Source of the DNA: DATIYF01 sp035517775
Lineage (GTDB): Bacteria > Acidobacteriota > Terriglobia > Terriglobales > Acidobacteriaceae
DNA length: 43,577 nt
Direction: 5' to 3'
Assembly: GCA_035517775.1 (NCBI GenBank)
Contig: DATIYF010000054.1
Span: 1-43,577 of the forward strand
The notes beneath the pieces were generated by a model, which saw nothing but the letters and a program-made list of their open reading frames with translations, was not told the DNA's origin and made no database searches. A program made the translations under genes and the position numbers. Below, one piece after another: positions 7,733 through 15,855 of this stretch (positions within the stretch are counted from its first letter, which is position 1; every line of letters starts with the position of its first letter).

Positions 7733-8914
7733 ATGCGCAAGTTCTGGGACAGCCCGTCCGGGACGGACTCGTGTGGGGCGGAGGCGGCCGTCTGCCTGTC
7801 CCCAGGCGCGCCGCTCGTGGCGGAGAGGAGCAGCCACGCGACAAAGGCAGTGCCTGCCCAACTGCGCATTGGCAACGTTGAGATCTCTCCGGCCACCGTG
7901 CTCGCGCCCATGGCGGGCGTCACCGATACGGTCTTCCGCCGCTTCATTCGCAACCTGGGCGGCTGCGGGTTGATTATGACCGAGTTCACCTCGGCCGACG
8001 GCGTCCTCCGTGCTAAAGACAAGAAGGCCAAGCGCTACCTGCACTTCTACGAAGACGAGCACCCCATTTCGGCGCAGCTTTTCGGCAGCAATCCGCAGGT
8101 GATGGCCGATGCCGCCCGCATTGTGGAAGACCTGGGCTTCGACCTGGTGGACCTGAACCTGGGCTGTCCGGCGAAAAAGGTGGTGAAGTGCAACGGCGGC
8201 TCGGGGCTGCTGCGCGACCTTCCGGCGATCGGCAAAATCTTTGAGGCGGTGCGGGCGGCGGTGAAGATTCCGTTCACCGTGAAGTTCCGCGCCGGCTGGA
8301 ATGACGATGAGATTGTGTGCGTGGAGCTGGCCAAAATGGCGGAAGACTGCGGCCTGTGCGCAGTGGCGCTGCATGCCCGTACCCGCGAGCAAGGCTACAG
8401 CGGGCAGGCGCGCTGGGAGTGGATTGCCGCGATTAAGGCAGCCGTGAAAATTCCGGTGATCGGCAACGGCGATATCCGCACGCCCGAAGATGCGTGCGCC
8501 ATGGTCAGCCAGACTGGCTGCGACGCGGTGATGATCGGACGCACCGCGCCCTCCAATCCCTGGATATTCCGGCAGATTGAGCAGTACAAGGCCTGGCTTG
8601 GCGGTGGTTCTGTGGGGATGGGGCCCGGCTCCGACCGGACGGGGCAGAGCCCCGTCCCCACACGATCTCCCTACGACCAACCTTCCGAAGCCGACCGCTA
8701 CCAGATGATCCGGACTTACTTCCAGATGCTGATCGAAGAAGAGTTGCCCGACGCCGCCGGCAAAATGAAGCAGTTCGCCTCCTGGTTCACCCACGGGGTG
8801 CCGGGCGGCGCCGCGCTGCGCAAGGCGATCTACGAATCGAAGGACCCGCCCGAAATTCTCAGCCGGGTGGAAGAGTTTTTCGAGGCCCGCCTGCACCCTT
8901 TGGCGCTTCTGTAG
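7733..8914 (+). CDS. dusB: tRNA-dihydrouridine synthase
   Basis: An FMN enzyme that reduces specific uridines of tRNA to dihydrouridine with NADPH. The core starts LRIGNVEISPATVLAPMAGVTDTVFRR and includes GLIMTEF, DLNLGCPAKKV (with the catalytic Cys), TVKFRAGW, VALHARTREQGYSG, IGNGDI and VMIGRTAPSNPWIF, the flavin phosphate-binding end. At 393 residues it is longer than the usual 320-350 for two reasons. The first ~39 residues (7733-7849) are encoded by repeat-like DNA, and a 52-bp repeat (8611-8662) adds GSVGMGPGSDRTGQSPVPT before the C-terminal helical domain. The true start could be the GTG at 7850, right before LRIGNVEIS. TAAAAT at 7721-7726 may be a -10 box. The stop codon lies inside another repeat (8909-8967). 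Confidence 0.93.
   Translation: MRKFWDSPSGTDSCGAEAAVCLSPGAPLVAERSSHATKAVPAQLRIGNVEISPATVLAPMAGVTDTVFRRFIRNLGGCGLIMTEFTSADGVLRAKDKKAKRYLHFYEDEHPISAQLFGSNPQVMADAARIVEDLGFDLVDLNLGCPAKKVVKCNGGSGLLRDLPAIGKIFEAVRAAVKIPFTVKFRAGWNDDEIVCVELAKMAEDCGLCAVALHARTREQGYSGQARWEWIAAIKAAVKIPVIGNGDIRTPEDACAMVSQTGCDAVMIGRTAPSNPWIFRQIEQYKAWLGGGSVGMGPGSDRTGQSPVPTRSPYDQPSEADRYQMIRTYFQMLIEEELPDAAGKMKQFASWFTHGVPGGAALRKAIYESKDPPEILSRVEEFFEARLHPLALL
7754..7800. repeat. Repeat-like palindromes in the dusB 5' region
   Basis: A 13-bp palindrome, CCGTCCGGGACGG (7754-7766), is followed by CTCGTGTGGGG (7768-7778). That is the reverse complement of the CCCCACACGA(G) end shared by the repeats inside dusB (8657-8666) and valS (42387-42397). 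This region is either untranslated leader or a repeat-encoded N-terminal extension. Confidence 0.55.
8611..8662. repeat. 52-bp inverted-repeat element inserted in frame in dusB
   Basis: Terminal arms TGTGGGGATGGGGC (8611-8624) and GCCCCGTCCCCACA (8649-8662) match at 13 of 14 positions. The element sits between the flavin-binding barrel and the C-terminal domain and does not break the frame. Confidence 0.8.
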
Positions 8915-8967
8915 AGATGTTGTTTGCAAGGCCTCACGCCGAGACGTAGCAAGCTACGTCTCTACAG
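8909..8967. repeat. Dispersed hairpin repeat overlapping the dusB stop codon
   Basis: Outer arms CTGTAGAGA (8909-8917) and TCTCTACAG (8959-8967) enclose a perfect 10-bp hairpin, GAGACGTAGC (8941-8950) and GCTACGTCTC (8953-8962). The TAG of dusB (8912-8914) is part of the left arm. Without a T tract it is at best a Rho-independent-like pause or 3'-end stabiliser. Confidence 0.75.
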
Positions 8968-9028
8968 ATGTGGGATGCGGTCTGCTATATTTCCCTGCCG
9001 CGCGTATCCAACCCGAGAGAGGTCCGCA

Positions 9029-9643
9029 ATGAACCGGTTCGAGCAAGCGGTCTACGATTGCATGAAGCCTACGGCGGAGCTGCTCGGGCGCACGACCAAG
9101 CCGCTGCACCGGGCCATTCTGCTGAACTTCTGGCGGCATGTGCATTTGGAGGGCGCCGAAGAGTACGACAAAATCGTGGCCGCCGACATGATGGTGGAAC
9201 AGCCCGTGTACCGTGTGACCTGGGGAGCGACTCCGGCGGTGATTGAAGGCAAAGAAGGCGTGCTGGCCTTCTATCGCAGCGTGGGCGAGGCTGTCTTGTG
9301 GCACTCCGACGATCGCCTGGCGGTCGAGGACTGGGGAATCTGCGACGAGATCACCTTCCATCAACTGGCAATAGGCTCTGACCTCAGGGCGATTGGCTAT
9401 GAAGTTGATCACCCAAAGAGCCTCTATCACGTGTACAGCCGGCAGGCCTTTGTCTGGCCCTATGACGAGCAGGCGCGCCTTGCGGGCGAGCATCTTTATG
9501 AAGACAAGACCAGCCTCCGCATAGAGGAAGTCCCTCGTTCCGAGGCCATCACGCCGGTGAGGGTGCGCGAGATTCACCGCGAGCAGCTGAGGAAACTCGA
9601 AGCGGAGCGCGGGCCGAACTTCTGGGTGCTGAACCGGGCCTGA
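9029..9643 (+). CDS. NTF2-like/SnoaL-like domain protein
   Basis: A 204-residue soluble protein. Residues about 45-130 (EYDKIVAADMMVEQPVYRVTWG, IEGKEGVLAFYRSV, DRLAVEDWGICDEIT) have the helix-helix-strand pattern of NTF2-like fold proteins, where the peptide resembles the small ketosteroid isomerase/polyketide cyclase group. The C-terminal third (HVYSRQAFVWPYDEQ, LAGEHLYEDKTSLRIEEV) is less recognisable. GAGAGAGG at about 9015-9022 supports the ATG at 9029. No catalytic residues can be assigned and no substrate is known. Confidence 0.65.
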   Translation: MNRFEQAVYDCMKPTAELLGRTTKPLHRAILLNFWRHVHLEGAEEYDKIVAADMMVEQPVYRVTWGATPAVIEGKEGVLAFYRSVGEAVLWHSDDRLAVEDWGICDEITFHQLAIGSDLRAIGYEVDHPKSLYHVYSRQAFVWPYDEQARLAGEHLYEDKTSLRIEEVPRSEAITPVRVREIHREQLRKLEAERGPNFWVLNRA

Positions 9644-9661
9644 ACAGTTGGCGCGCGGCGG

Positions 9662-10495
9662 CTAAGGCGTCCTGGGCGCCATCTTGCCTTTTTCATCCTT
9701 CTCTACGTAGGCCCACGGCAGGTTCGGATCGTGGGTAAACATGGTGAGCCAGCGCTCGGGCAGGGCCTGGGCATAATACCGCTTGCGGCTCTCCACGGTT
9801 TCGAGCGGATACAGGTCAAACGCCATCACCCAGTTCAGCTCCAGATGGACCGAGGTGGGTATTAAGTCCGAGATATAGCAGGCCGTCTTGCCCTCGCTGC
9901 GGAGAATCACGGCCTGCATGTCGCGGGTGTGGCCGGGATACACCGCCGCTGAAATTCCCGGCAGAATTTCCTGATCGCCGCGCAGCAGTGTCATCTGGCC
10001 GCTCTCGACCAGGGGATCGTAGTTCTGGTGGAGATAGCTGACACCGTCGCGCTGATTCTGGTGGGCGTGCTTCCACTCGCCCTCCTGCACGTAATACTTC
10101 GCCCGCGGAAAAGTCGCGGCTACACTCTCGCCCTTCCGCACGGTGTTCCAGCCGCAGTGGTCGAAGTGCAGGTGAGTGTTGATGACAATGTCCACATCCT
10201 CGGGCGCAACCCCCGCGGCTGCGAGGTTTTCCAGTAGTTTGGCGGGCTGGCCGTAAATCTGCGCCATTTTTTCCGGCAGCTTGTTGCCGATGCCGCTTTC
10301 GATCAGAACGGTCTTTTCGCCGGTGCGCACCAGCACCGAGTTCAGCCCGCTGGGCACGAGGTTCTTTTCATTGGCGGGAAGTCTGCGTTCCCACAGCGTT
10401 TTGGGAACCACGCCGAAAAAGCCGCCGCCGTCAAGGTGATAAATGCCATCCGATACGGCGATCAGCTCGAAGTTGCCCAGGGTAAGGCGGTGCAT
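9662..10495 (-). CDS. MBL-fold metallo-hydrolase
   Basis: The 277-residue product has the metallo-beta-lactamase signature THLHFDHCG (His108, His110, Asp112, His113) that binds two metals. Later metal ligands lie in YPGHTRDMQAV (His) and ISDLIPT (Asp), with a C-terminal MFTHDP (His). The overall order resembles the AiiA/AttM lactonase-like and related hydrolases, so quorum-signal lactones are one possible substrate class, but the sequence alone does not decide. No signal peptide is seen, so it is probably cytosolic. It lies convergent to the NTF2-like gene and upstream of a repeat. Confidence 0.85.
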   Translation of the reverse strand: MHRLTLGNFELIAVSDGIYHLDGGGFFGVVPKTLWERRLPANEKNLVPSGLNSVLVRTGEKTVLIESGIGNKLPEKMAQIYGQPAKLLENLAAAGVAPEDVDIVINTHLHFDHCGWNTVRKGESVAATFPRAKYYVQEGEWKHAHQNQRDGVSYLHQNYDPLVESGQMTLLRGDQEILPGISAAVYPGHTRDMQAVILRSEGKTACYISDLIPTSVHLELNWVMAFDLYPLETVESRKRYYAQALPERWLTMFTHDPNLPWAYVEKDEKGKMAPRTP

Positions 10496-10504
10496 GAGGT
10501 CTGG

Positions 10505-10600
10505 TTTCTTTCTTGCGCAAGCAAATGCGGCGGCCAGGGTTCTTCGACTGCGGCTGAGTTGCGCCGCGCGAAGTTCATTCCTCGCTCAGAATGACAGTTG
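10505..10600. repeat. Dispersed intergenic repeat
   Basis: The 123-bp gap between the MBL gene and the DPP IV stop holds GGTTCTTCGACTGCGGCTGAG and CTCGCTCAGAATGACAG segments, related in style to the AATGACAAG element at 15212-15303 and to the AGGATGACA pieces near 1229 and 1341. Confidence 0.4.
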
Positions 10601-10618
10601 CCCAAACCAAGTCCGCGC

Positions 10619-12862
10619 CTACTTCAGCTCGTGCTCGAAGTGCTCTTCGATCATGTGGAAGAGATGGTCCCGGTCCACCGGCCCTGAAATGCTGTGCGTC
10701 TTGTTGGGATAGACCATAAAGCGGAATTGCTTGCCCGCCCCGATCAGCCCTTCCACCATCTGAATGCTGTTCTGAAAGTGCACGTTGTCGTCGCTGCTGC
10801 CATGGACGAGCAACAGCGCGCCATGCAGCTTGCCGGCGTCGTGGGTTATAGGATCGGCATAACCCTGCGGGTTGTCTTTCGGCGTTCCCAGCCAGCGTTC
10901 GGTGTAAATGGAATCGTAATTGTGCCAGTCGGTGACCGGAGCAACCGACACGCCCGCCTTGAAAGTTTCTGAATGCGTCATGGCATAGAGCGTCATGGAG
11001 CCGCCATTCGACCATCCCCAGATGCCGATGCGGCTGCGATCGAGTTGCGGATACTGGGCCAGCAACTGATCGAGGGCGGTGAGTTGGTCCTGCAGCTCAA
11101 GGGCGCCGAACTGATGGCGGATCGCCACCTGGAACTTGCGGCTGCGATTGGGAGTGCCGCGGTTATCCACGGAAAAGACGGCGAAGCCATGGCGCGCCAG
11201 CACATTGGCGAACAGGATCTCCGACGCCGTCCATTGATCTACGACCACCTGCGCCGCAGGTCCGCCGTAGATGAACACGATCAGCGGAGTCTTCCCGGCG
11301 GCCGCTCCTCCAGAAGGCAGCAGAAGCTGGCCGTGCAGAGTGGTGCCGTCGCCGGCCTTGAAGTCCAGAAACCTGGGGGCTGCTATGCCGTAGTCCGCGA
11401 TGCTGCTCGATTCCCAGATGCTTCGGCAGGCCGCGGTCAGGTTGCAGAGCGAGACGGCCGGCGGAGTTCCGACCGCGGAAGAGCGGTCCAGGTAATGTTT
11501 GCCATCGGTGGCAAAGACGGCGACGTGGGCGCCATCTGTGGTGGAAACCCGCTGCATCCCGCTGCCATCGAACTTCACCGAGTAGAGTTGCTGCTGCCGC
11601 GCATCGCCTTTGTTGCAGGTGAAGTACACCAGGCCGGCGGAGTCATCCACGCCATCCACCTGCAGCACTTCGAAATCGCCCTGGGTAAGCTGGCGCTCCA
11701 GTTTGGCGTCGGCGGTAAGAGGGTCCTGCTTATCGAAGCTGTAGAGGTAGAGCTGGGTGTGGCCATCGCGCCAGCTTGACCACAGAAAGCGGTCGCCCGA
11801 GCCGAGGATGCGGAAATCGTCGTTGACGTTGATCCAGCCCTCGGGGTCGGATTCGCTCAGCACTTTGCGCGACTTGCCCGAGCCGGCGTCCACGAAATAG
11901 AGATCCATCGCGGTCTGCTCGCGGTTGAGCACCTCGGCCCATAAAATGCCGTCACGCACCCAGCCGAAGCGCGGCATGTAGATGTCGGCATCGTCGCCCA
12001 GCGGGAGCCACTTCACGCCTCCGCCCGAGCCGCTGACCACTCCCAATCTGACCGCCGGGTTGGGGTCGCCCGGCTGCGGATACTTCTGCATATCCACCTT
12101 GGCGTGCGTTAGCATCCAGTCGGTAATGGGATAAGAGGGGACCTTGGTCTCATCCATCTGCAGGAAGGCGATGTCTTTTCCGTCGGGCGACCAGAAGTAA
12201 TTGCTGCGCACGTTGAGCTCTTCGGCATAGACCCAATCCACTTCGCCATTGAGCAGGTTTTCGTTCGTATCCTTGGTGAGCTGTTTTTCTCCTCTGCCCT
12301 CCACCGAATGCAGGTAAAGATTGTGCTTGCGCAGGTAGGCCACGTGTTTGCCATCGGGCGCGAATTTCGGATCAGAGACCGGATCGGGCGAAGAGGTCAG
12401 CTGCACGCCGGTTCCCGTGCTCAGGCTGTAGAGCCAGAGCTGGCCTTCGGAATCGAAGAGCAGGTGCTGGGAACCAGGCGACCAGTGATAAGAAGCGATG
12501 TGATAGCGGGTGACGCGCTCGCGCTCGCGTTCATTCTTGATCTGGTTAGGAGAAGGCGCCAGCAGCGCCAGCTTGTCTTCATTGACCAGAACCTTCTTTT
12601 CGCCGGTCGCGGCATCTATCCACCAGAGTTCGGCGTGCTCGCCGGAATCGTCGCGCAGAATATAAGAGGCGTGGCGGTTATCGGGGGTCCACTGCACGGT
12701 CTCAGGGGCGCGGCCGGTGATGCCGCCGCCGGCAAAGATGGATTCAATGGTAAGCGGCTTCGAACCCATGCCGCCGGAGGGAGTTTGCTGGCCGAAGGCC
12801 AAGCCAGGCACGAGCAGAACCGCGAGCAACCAGTTTGCGCTTCGTTTCACCAGGATTCCCAT
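10619..12862 (-). CDS. Exported dipeptidyl-peptidase IV-like serine peptidase (S9B)
   Basis: Releases N-terminal dipeptides with Pro/Ala at P1 in characterised relatives. The 747-residue product has a signal peptide (residues 1-24, SANWLLAVLLVPGLAFG-Q) and a beta-propeller with repeated WSPDGK-type strands. Within it, DWVYAEEL (about residue 210) is the double-Glu motif that anchors the substrate amino terminus. The C-terminal alpha/beta hydrolase domain carries the triad Ser618 (GWSNGGS), Asp691 (SSDDNVHFQ) and His723 (NKTHSISG). The D-to-H distance of 32 equals that of human DPP4. The nucleophile elbow has Asn where most relatives have Tyr (GWSYGG). Likely periplasmic. Divergent from the zinc-ribbon gene. 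Confidence 0.93.
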   Translation of the reverse strand: MGILVKRSANWLLAVLLVPGLAFGQQTPSGGMGSKPLTIESIFAGGGITGRAPETVQWTPDNRHASYILRDDSGEHAELWWIDAATGEKKVLVNEDKLALLAPSPNQIKNERERERVTRYHIASYHWSPGSQHLLFDSEGQLWLYSLSTGTGVQLTSSPDPVSDPKFAPDGKHVAYLRKHNLYLHSVEGRGEKQLTKDTNENLLNGEVDWVYAEELNVRSNYFWSPDGKDIAFLQMDETKVPSYPITDWMLTHAKVDMQKYPQPGDPNPAVRLGVVSGSGGGVKWLPLGDDADIYMPRFGWVRDGILWAEVLNREQTAMDLYFVDAGSGKSRKVLSESDPEGWINVNDDFRILGSGDRFLWSSWRDGHTQLYLYSFDKQDPLTADAKLERQLTQGDFEVLQVDGVDDSAGLVYFTCNKGDARQQQLYSVKFDGSGMQRVSTTDGAHVAVFATDGKHYLDRSSAVGTPPAVSLCNLTAACRSIWESSSIADYGIAAPRFLDFKAGDGTTLHGQLLLPSGGAAAGKTPLIVFIYGGPAAQVVVDQWTASEILFANVLARHGFAVFSVDNRGTPNRSRKFQVAIRHQFGALELQDQLTALDQLLAQYPQLDRSRIGIWGWSNGGSMTLYAMTHSETFKAGVSVAPVTDWHNYDSIYTERWLGTPKDNPQGYADPITHDAGKLHGALLLVHGSSDDNVHFQNSIQMVEGLIGAGKQFRFMVYPNKTHSISGPVDRDHLFHMIEEHFEHELK

Positions 12863-13024
12863 GGGAGAGACTCACCTGCCGCAAAACTTTAAAGTGTACA
12901 CCGGCGAAGCCTGGGCTTTCCTGCACGTCCCTTCGTGGCCTTCGTGGTTATGGTCTCAGGCTGTCGGCAGCGCCCCGGCACCGGGCTGCGCGTGCCCAGG
13001 GACGTGCTAAAATCACTTGGGAAG

Positions 13025-14155
13025 ATGCTTCCAGACGTACAAGCCCTCATCGCCCTGCAAGAAGCCGACCGGGAGATTCTGCGATTAAAAGAGGAAGTTG
13101 CCGCCTTGCCCAAGCGGGTGGCGGCGATTGAGGCAAAGCTCTCAGGCACCAAAGCCCTCCTGGAGCAGGCCAAGGTTGCCGTCAAGGCTGACGAAGCCGC
13201 GCGCCGCAAGTACGAAAGCGCCATCTCTGACCTGCAGCAGAAAATCTCCAAGTACCGCGACCAGTCCCTGGAAGTCAAAACCAACGAACAATACAAGGCC
13301 CTGATGCACGAGATTCAGTTCGCCGAGCGCGACATCCGCGCTAACGAGGACAAAATTCTCGAGCTCATGGTCAACGCCGAGGCCCGCGAGAAAGAAGTAA
13401 AAGCCGCAGAGGCCGAACTGAAGGCCGAAATGGCCGAAATCGAAAAGGAAAAGGCCGAAGCGCGGGCCACCACGGCGGCCGATGAGAAGCAATTGGCCGA
13501 GTGGAATGCAAAGCGGGAAAAAGCCCGGGCCGCCGTGAATACTGATCTGCTGCGCCACTATGACCGGGTGGCCAAATATCGCGGCACCGGCCTCTCTGAG
13601 GTGCGCGACCAGAAATGCATGGCCTGCCAGGTGATGCTGCGCCCGCAGACCTACAACGAGGTGCGGGCGGAAGGGGGCGTGATCATTTGCGACTCCTGCC
13701 AGCGCATTCTTTACTACGATTCTTCAAAAGAGACCGCCGTCCCCCAGGCCGTGAACACGCGCAAGCGCCGGCCGCACCCAAAAATAGATGCTGGCCAGGC
13801 CTGGTTCTACCGCCCCGATTATGGCGAGCAGGGCGAGGTATTTCTGGCGTTCATCAATGACGGCCAGACCTCCAGCCGCCGCGTTTACGACATCACCACC
13901 GGACGCAAGCAGGGCGATACGCTGGTCCGCGAAGGGCAATACCGGCTTGGCTTCCCCGAGGACCTGACTGGCGCCATCCGCCTGAACGGCGCCTGGAGCG
14001 AGGCTGAACTCGATGAATGGGGCGACGAACTGCCCATGGTGGTGCTCGACGCCCTGCAGCGCGACCTTGACCTGGCCCGCGCCGAAGCCCATGCCCGCAC
14101 CCCCACCCAGACCGCGACAGAAGCGGCCGCCAGCGAACACCCCGCCGCCAGCTAG
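13025..14155 (+). CDS. CT398-like coiled-coil protein with C4 zinc ribbon and C-terminal extension
   Basis: The first ~190 residues form a long charged coiled coil (LQEADREILRLKEEVAALPKR, then EKEVKAAEAELKAEMAEIEK). A C4 zinc ribbon follows: Cys198-x2-Cys201 and Cys222-x2-Cys225. This is the layout of the CT398/zf-RING_7 family, which in Chlamydia and others is proposed as an adaptor for flagellar, secretion or sigma-54 proteins. A typical member ends soon after the ribbon; here about 150 further residues follow (QAWFYRPDYGEQGEVFLAFIND, DITTGRKQGDTLV) and end in an Ala/Thr-rich tail. The ATG at 13025 is preferred; TAAAAT (13008-13013) lies 11 nt upstream. Role unproven. Confidence 0.8.
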   Translation: MLPDVQALIALQEADREILRLKEEVAALPKRVAAIEAKLSGTKALLEQAKVAVKADEAARRKYESAISDLQQKISKYRDQSLEVKTNEQYKALMHEIQFAERDIRANEDKILELMVNAEAREKEVKAAEAELKAEMAEIEKEKAEARATTAADEKQLAEWNAKREKARAAVNTDLLRHYDRVAKYRGTGLSEVRDQKCMACQVMLRPQTYNEVRAEGGVIICDSCQRILYYDSSKETAVPQAVNTRKRRPHPKIDAGQAWFYRPDYGEQGEVFLAFINDGQTSSRRVYDITTGRKQGDTLVREGQYRLGFPEDLTGAIRLNGAWSEAELDEWGDELPMVVLDALQRDLDLARAEAHARTPTQTATEAAASEHPAAS

Positions 14156-14182
14156 GCTTCAGGCCGTCTCCGCGAGTGTTCA

Positions 14183-14404
14183 GTGACGGTCGCTCCGATT
14201 ACCTCTACCATCCGGGGCGTGCCCTCTGAGGTTGTCCTGAATGAAGACGACGGCATGAAGTCGGCGGGCGCGGTAAATCTGCACAACGCGGTCACCATAT
14301 CGCAACAGCAGCTGGGCCGGCGTATCGCTCAACTCAGTTCAGTTCGAATGAGCGAAATCTGCGCCGCCCTGCGTTTCTCGTTGGGTTGCGACCTGGATGA
14401 CTAG
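14183..14404 (+). pseudogene. mazF: Truncated MazF/PemK-type endoribonuclease toxin (C-terminal two thirds)
   Basis: From a GTG at 14183 the frame reads VTVAPITSTIRGVPSEVVL, then DDGMKSAGAVNLHNAVTIS and a LSSVRMSEICAALRFSLGC helix. These are the middle and end of MazF-family toxins (strands after TVAP-TST, the G-x-PSEV-L turn, the terminal helix). The N-terminal ~35-40 residues, including the GEIWLVDLDP-type strand and the usual catalytic Arg region, are missing: upstream in frame only unrelated sequence back to the preceding stop codon is found. No antitoxin gene precedes it. The 27 bp before it belong to the end of the zinc-ribbon gene region. Most likely a decaying remnant. Confidence 0.8.
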
Positions 14405-14436
14405 GCACGAGACCGCTACTTAAACGGGCCGCGCCC

Positions 14437-15072
14437 CTAGCTCTTGGCTCTTGCTTTCAACCGCACGTCGCCATCGTGCATCTCGACGGAAAACTCCACC
14501 GCTGGGCAGCCGTACTGCTGGCGAATCTGGGCCGTCTTCTTTTGGACAAAAGCTGCGAAGCTGTCGAGGTTGCCGGCTGTGTCTTTGCCGGCGCGTTTTT
14601 TGGCATCGGCCAGGGCGTGGAAGAGTTTTTCGACTCGATCGCGCTCGGAGCGGGCATCGCTGCACTCGACCGTGAACGGTTGGGCTGCCGCGCGCGAGGC
14701 CCCTCCACCAGCGGCGGCGGCCGCCGCCTTGCTGACGCCGTAAACCTTGTGCTCAGGCTCCGGTTCGGTGGAGCGCACGCCTTGCACCGAAAGCAGCGCG
14801 TCCTGCGGGCGGCGGTAGCCTTCTTCCCGAATGCGCCCCTTCTTACGCCACAGGTCGCTATAGATGGCGTAGCGCTGCGCCATTTCGTTATAGCGGAAGC
14901 GCTGGGTGAAGCTCATGCGGCCGCCGTCGCTGAACTTGCGCAGCAGCGAGAGCACCTTCCATTCAATGTCGGTCGGGGGCCGCTTGGTGGGATTGTTGAA
15001 AAAAACCTCGTATTCGATCTTGAGCCGGCGCAATTGCGAATCGAGCAGGTTGAGTTCTTCGTCAATAGTCAC
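14437..15072 (-). CDS. Conserved hypothetical protein resembling the MXAN_5187 C-terminal domain
   Basis: The 211-residue product opens with MTIDEELNLLDSQLRRLKIEYEVFFNN, then DIEWKVLSLLRKFSDGGRMSFTQRFRYNEMAQRYAIYSDLWRKKGRIREEG. That pattern is recalled from proteins labelled MXAN_5187 C-terminal domain in myxobacteria and acidobacteria. An Ala/Gly linker (about residues 117-130) joins it to a second domain, RDRVEKLFHALADAKKRAGKD and VQKKTAQIRQQYGCPAVEFSVEMHDGDVRLKAR. In other species a similar pairing of an RNA-binding-like helix and a short strand motif is seen, but no function is established. No signal peptide. Confidence 0.7.
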   Translation of the reverse strand: MTIDEELNLLDSQLRRLKIEYEVFFNNPTKRPPTDIEWKVLSLLRKFSDGGRMSFTQRFRYNEMAQRYAIYSDLWRKKGRIREEGYRRPQDALLSVQGVRSTEPEPEHKVYGVSKAAAAAAGGGASRAAAQPFTVECSDARSERDRVEKLFHALADAKKRAGKDTAGNLDSFAAFVQKKTAQIRQQYGCPAVEFSVEMHDGDVRLKARAKS

Positions 15073-15163
15073 CGGGAGATCTCCAGCACCAGTTTAGGAG
15101 CTAATCTGGCGGGTGACGAGATTTCCCCCGCCCACGGAAGGGATGGTACGAAAGTAACCGCCA

Positions 15164-15356
15164 TTCAGCGCCCGGCAATCAGCATTCAGCACCTGGCATT
15201 CCCCCCACACGCTTGTCATTGCGGCCGAAGGGAGGAATCCGCTGGGCGGAGAGAAGCAGATTCCTCGTCGCTTCGCTCCTTGGAATGTCCTTGGAATGAC
15301 AAGCCCTGGAAAGGGTGGTTGGCTGAAGGTTGAGAGGTAACGGCTGATTGCCGGAG
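15164..15356. repeat. Nested dispersed repeats: NNTCAGC unit arms around an AATGACAAG element
   Basis: Outer arms CCGGCAATCAGC (15172-15183) and GCTGATTGCCGG (15343-15354) are perfectly complementary. Short NNTCAGC runs flank the left arm. Inside lies a second element bounded by CTTGTCATT (15212-15220) and AATGACAAG (15295-15303), with internal GAGGAATCCG and GATTCCTCGTCGCTTCGC segments. No coding sequence is evident in the gap 15073-15363. Confidence 0.75.
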
Positions 15357-15363
15357 CTGTCAG

Positions 15364-15714
15364 CTACTTTCCCGCATTAGCCGCCATTTTTTTCACCATG
15401 GCGAGCACCAGTTTGCGGTCGCTTTCGTTGAGGCTGACGGCGTAGCGGCGAATCTGGCTGAGGAAGCGCACTTCGTCATCGGAGAGTTGGGGTAAATTCT
15501 TGGAGCCATTGCTGTTTCCCGACTCGGCAAAGAACTGCGAAAGCGGCAGATCCATGGCGCCGGCGATCTTGGAGAGGGTATCGAGCGAGGGTATGGTGTG
15601 GCCATTCTCTACCCGGGAGAGGTAGCAGCGAAGCAACCCGGTGCGCTTTTCGATGTCGCCCTGCGACATCCCCTTTTGCAACCGGAAATTCCTGATTGTG
15701 TCGCCAATATTCAT
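15364..15714 (-). CDS. XRE-family helix-turn-helix transcriptional regulator
   Basis: A 116-residue cytosolic protein. The N-terminal HTH (residues about 5-60: IRNFRLQKGMSQGDIEKRTGLLRCYLSRVENGHTIPSLDTLSKIAGAM) is the Cro/C1 type. The C-terminal part (QLSDDEVRFLSQIRRYAVSLNESDRKLVLAMVKKMA) is a short helical domain, perhaps for dimerisation. Targets cannot be told; it stands alone on the minus strand with a GC-rich upstream region. Not adjacent to a toxin gene, so it is not obviously an antitoxin. Confidence 0.88.
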   Translation of the reverse strand: MNIGDTIRNFRLQKGMSQGDIEKRTGLLRCYLSRVENGHTIPSLDTLSKIAGAMDLPLSQFFAESGNSNGSKNLPQLSDDEVRFLSQIRRYAVSLNESDRKLVLAMVKKMAANAGK

Positions 15715-15855
15715 AGACCGGGACCCACCGGGAAAACCGCCCGCGGCGGCCCGCAGGATGGCTGCATAGTAACCAGAGTAGTACCGTCTGGCAAGTAGAA
15801 ATTTGTTATAGCCGTCATTCCTTTGGAAGCCAGCTTGCTTTCAGGCGCGTAGCCG

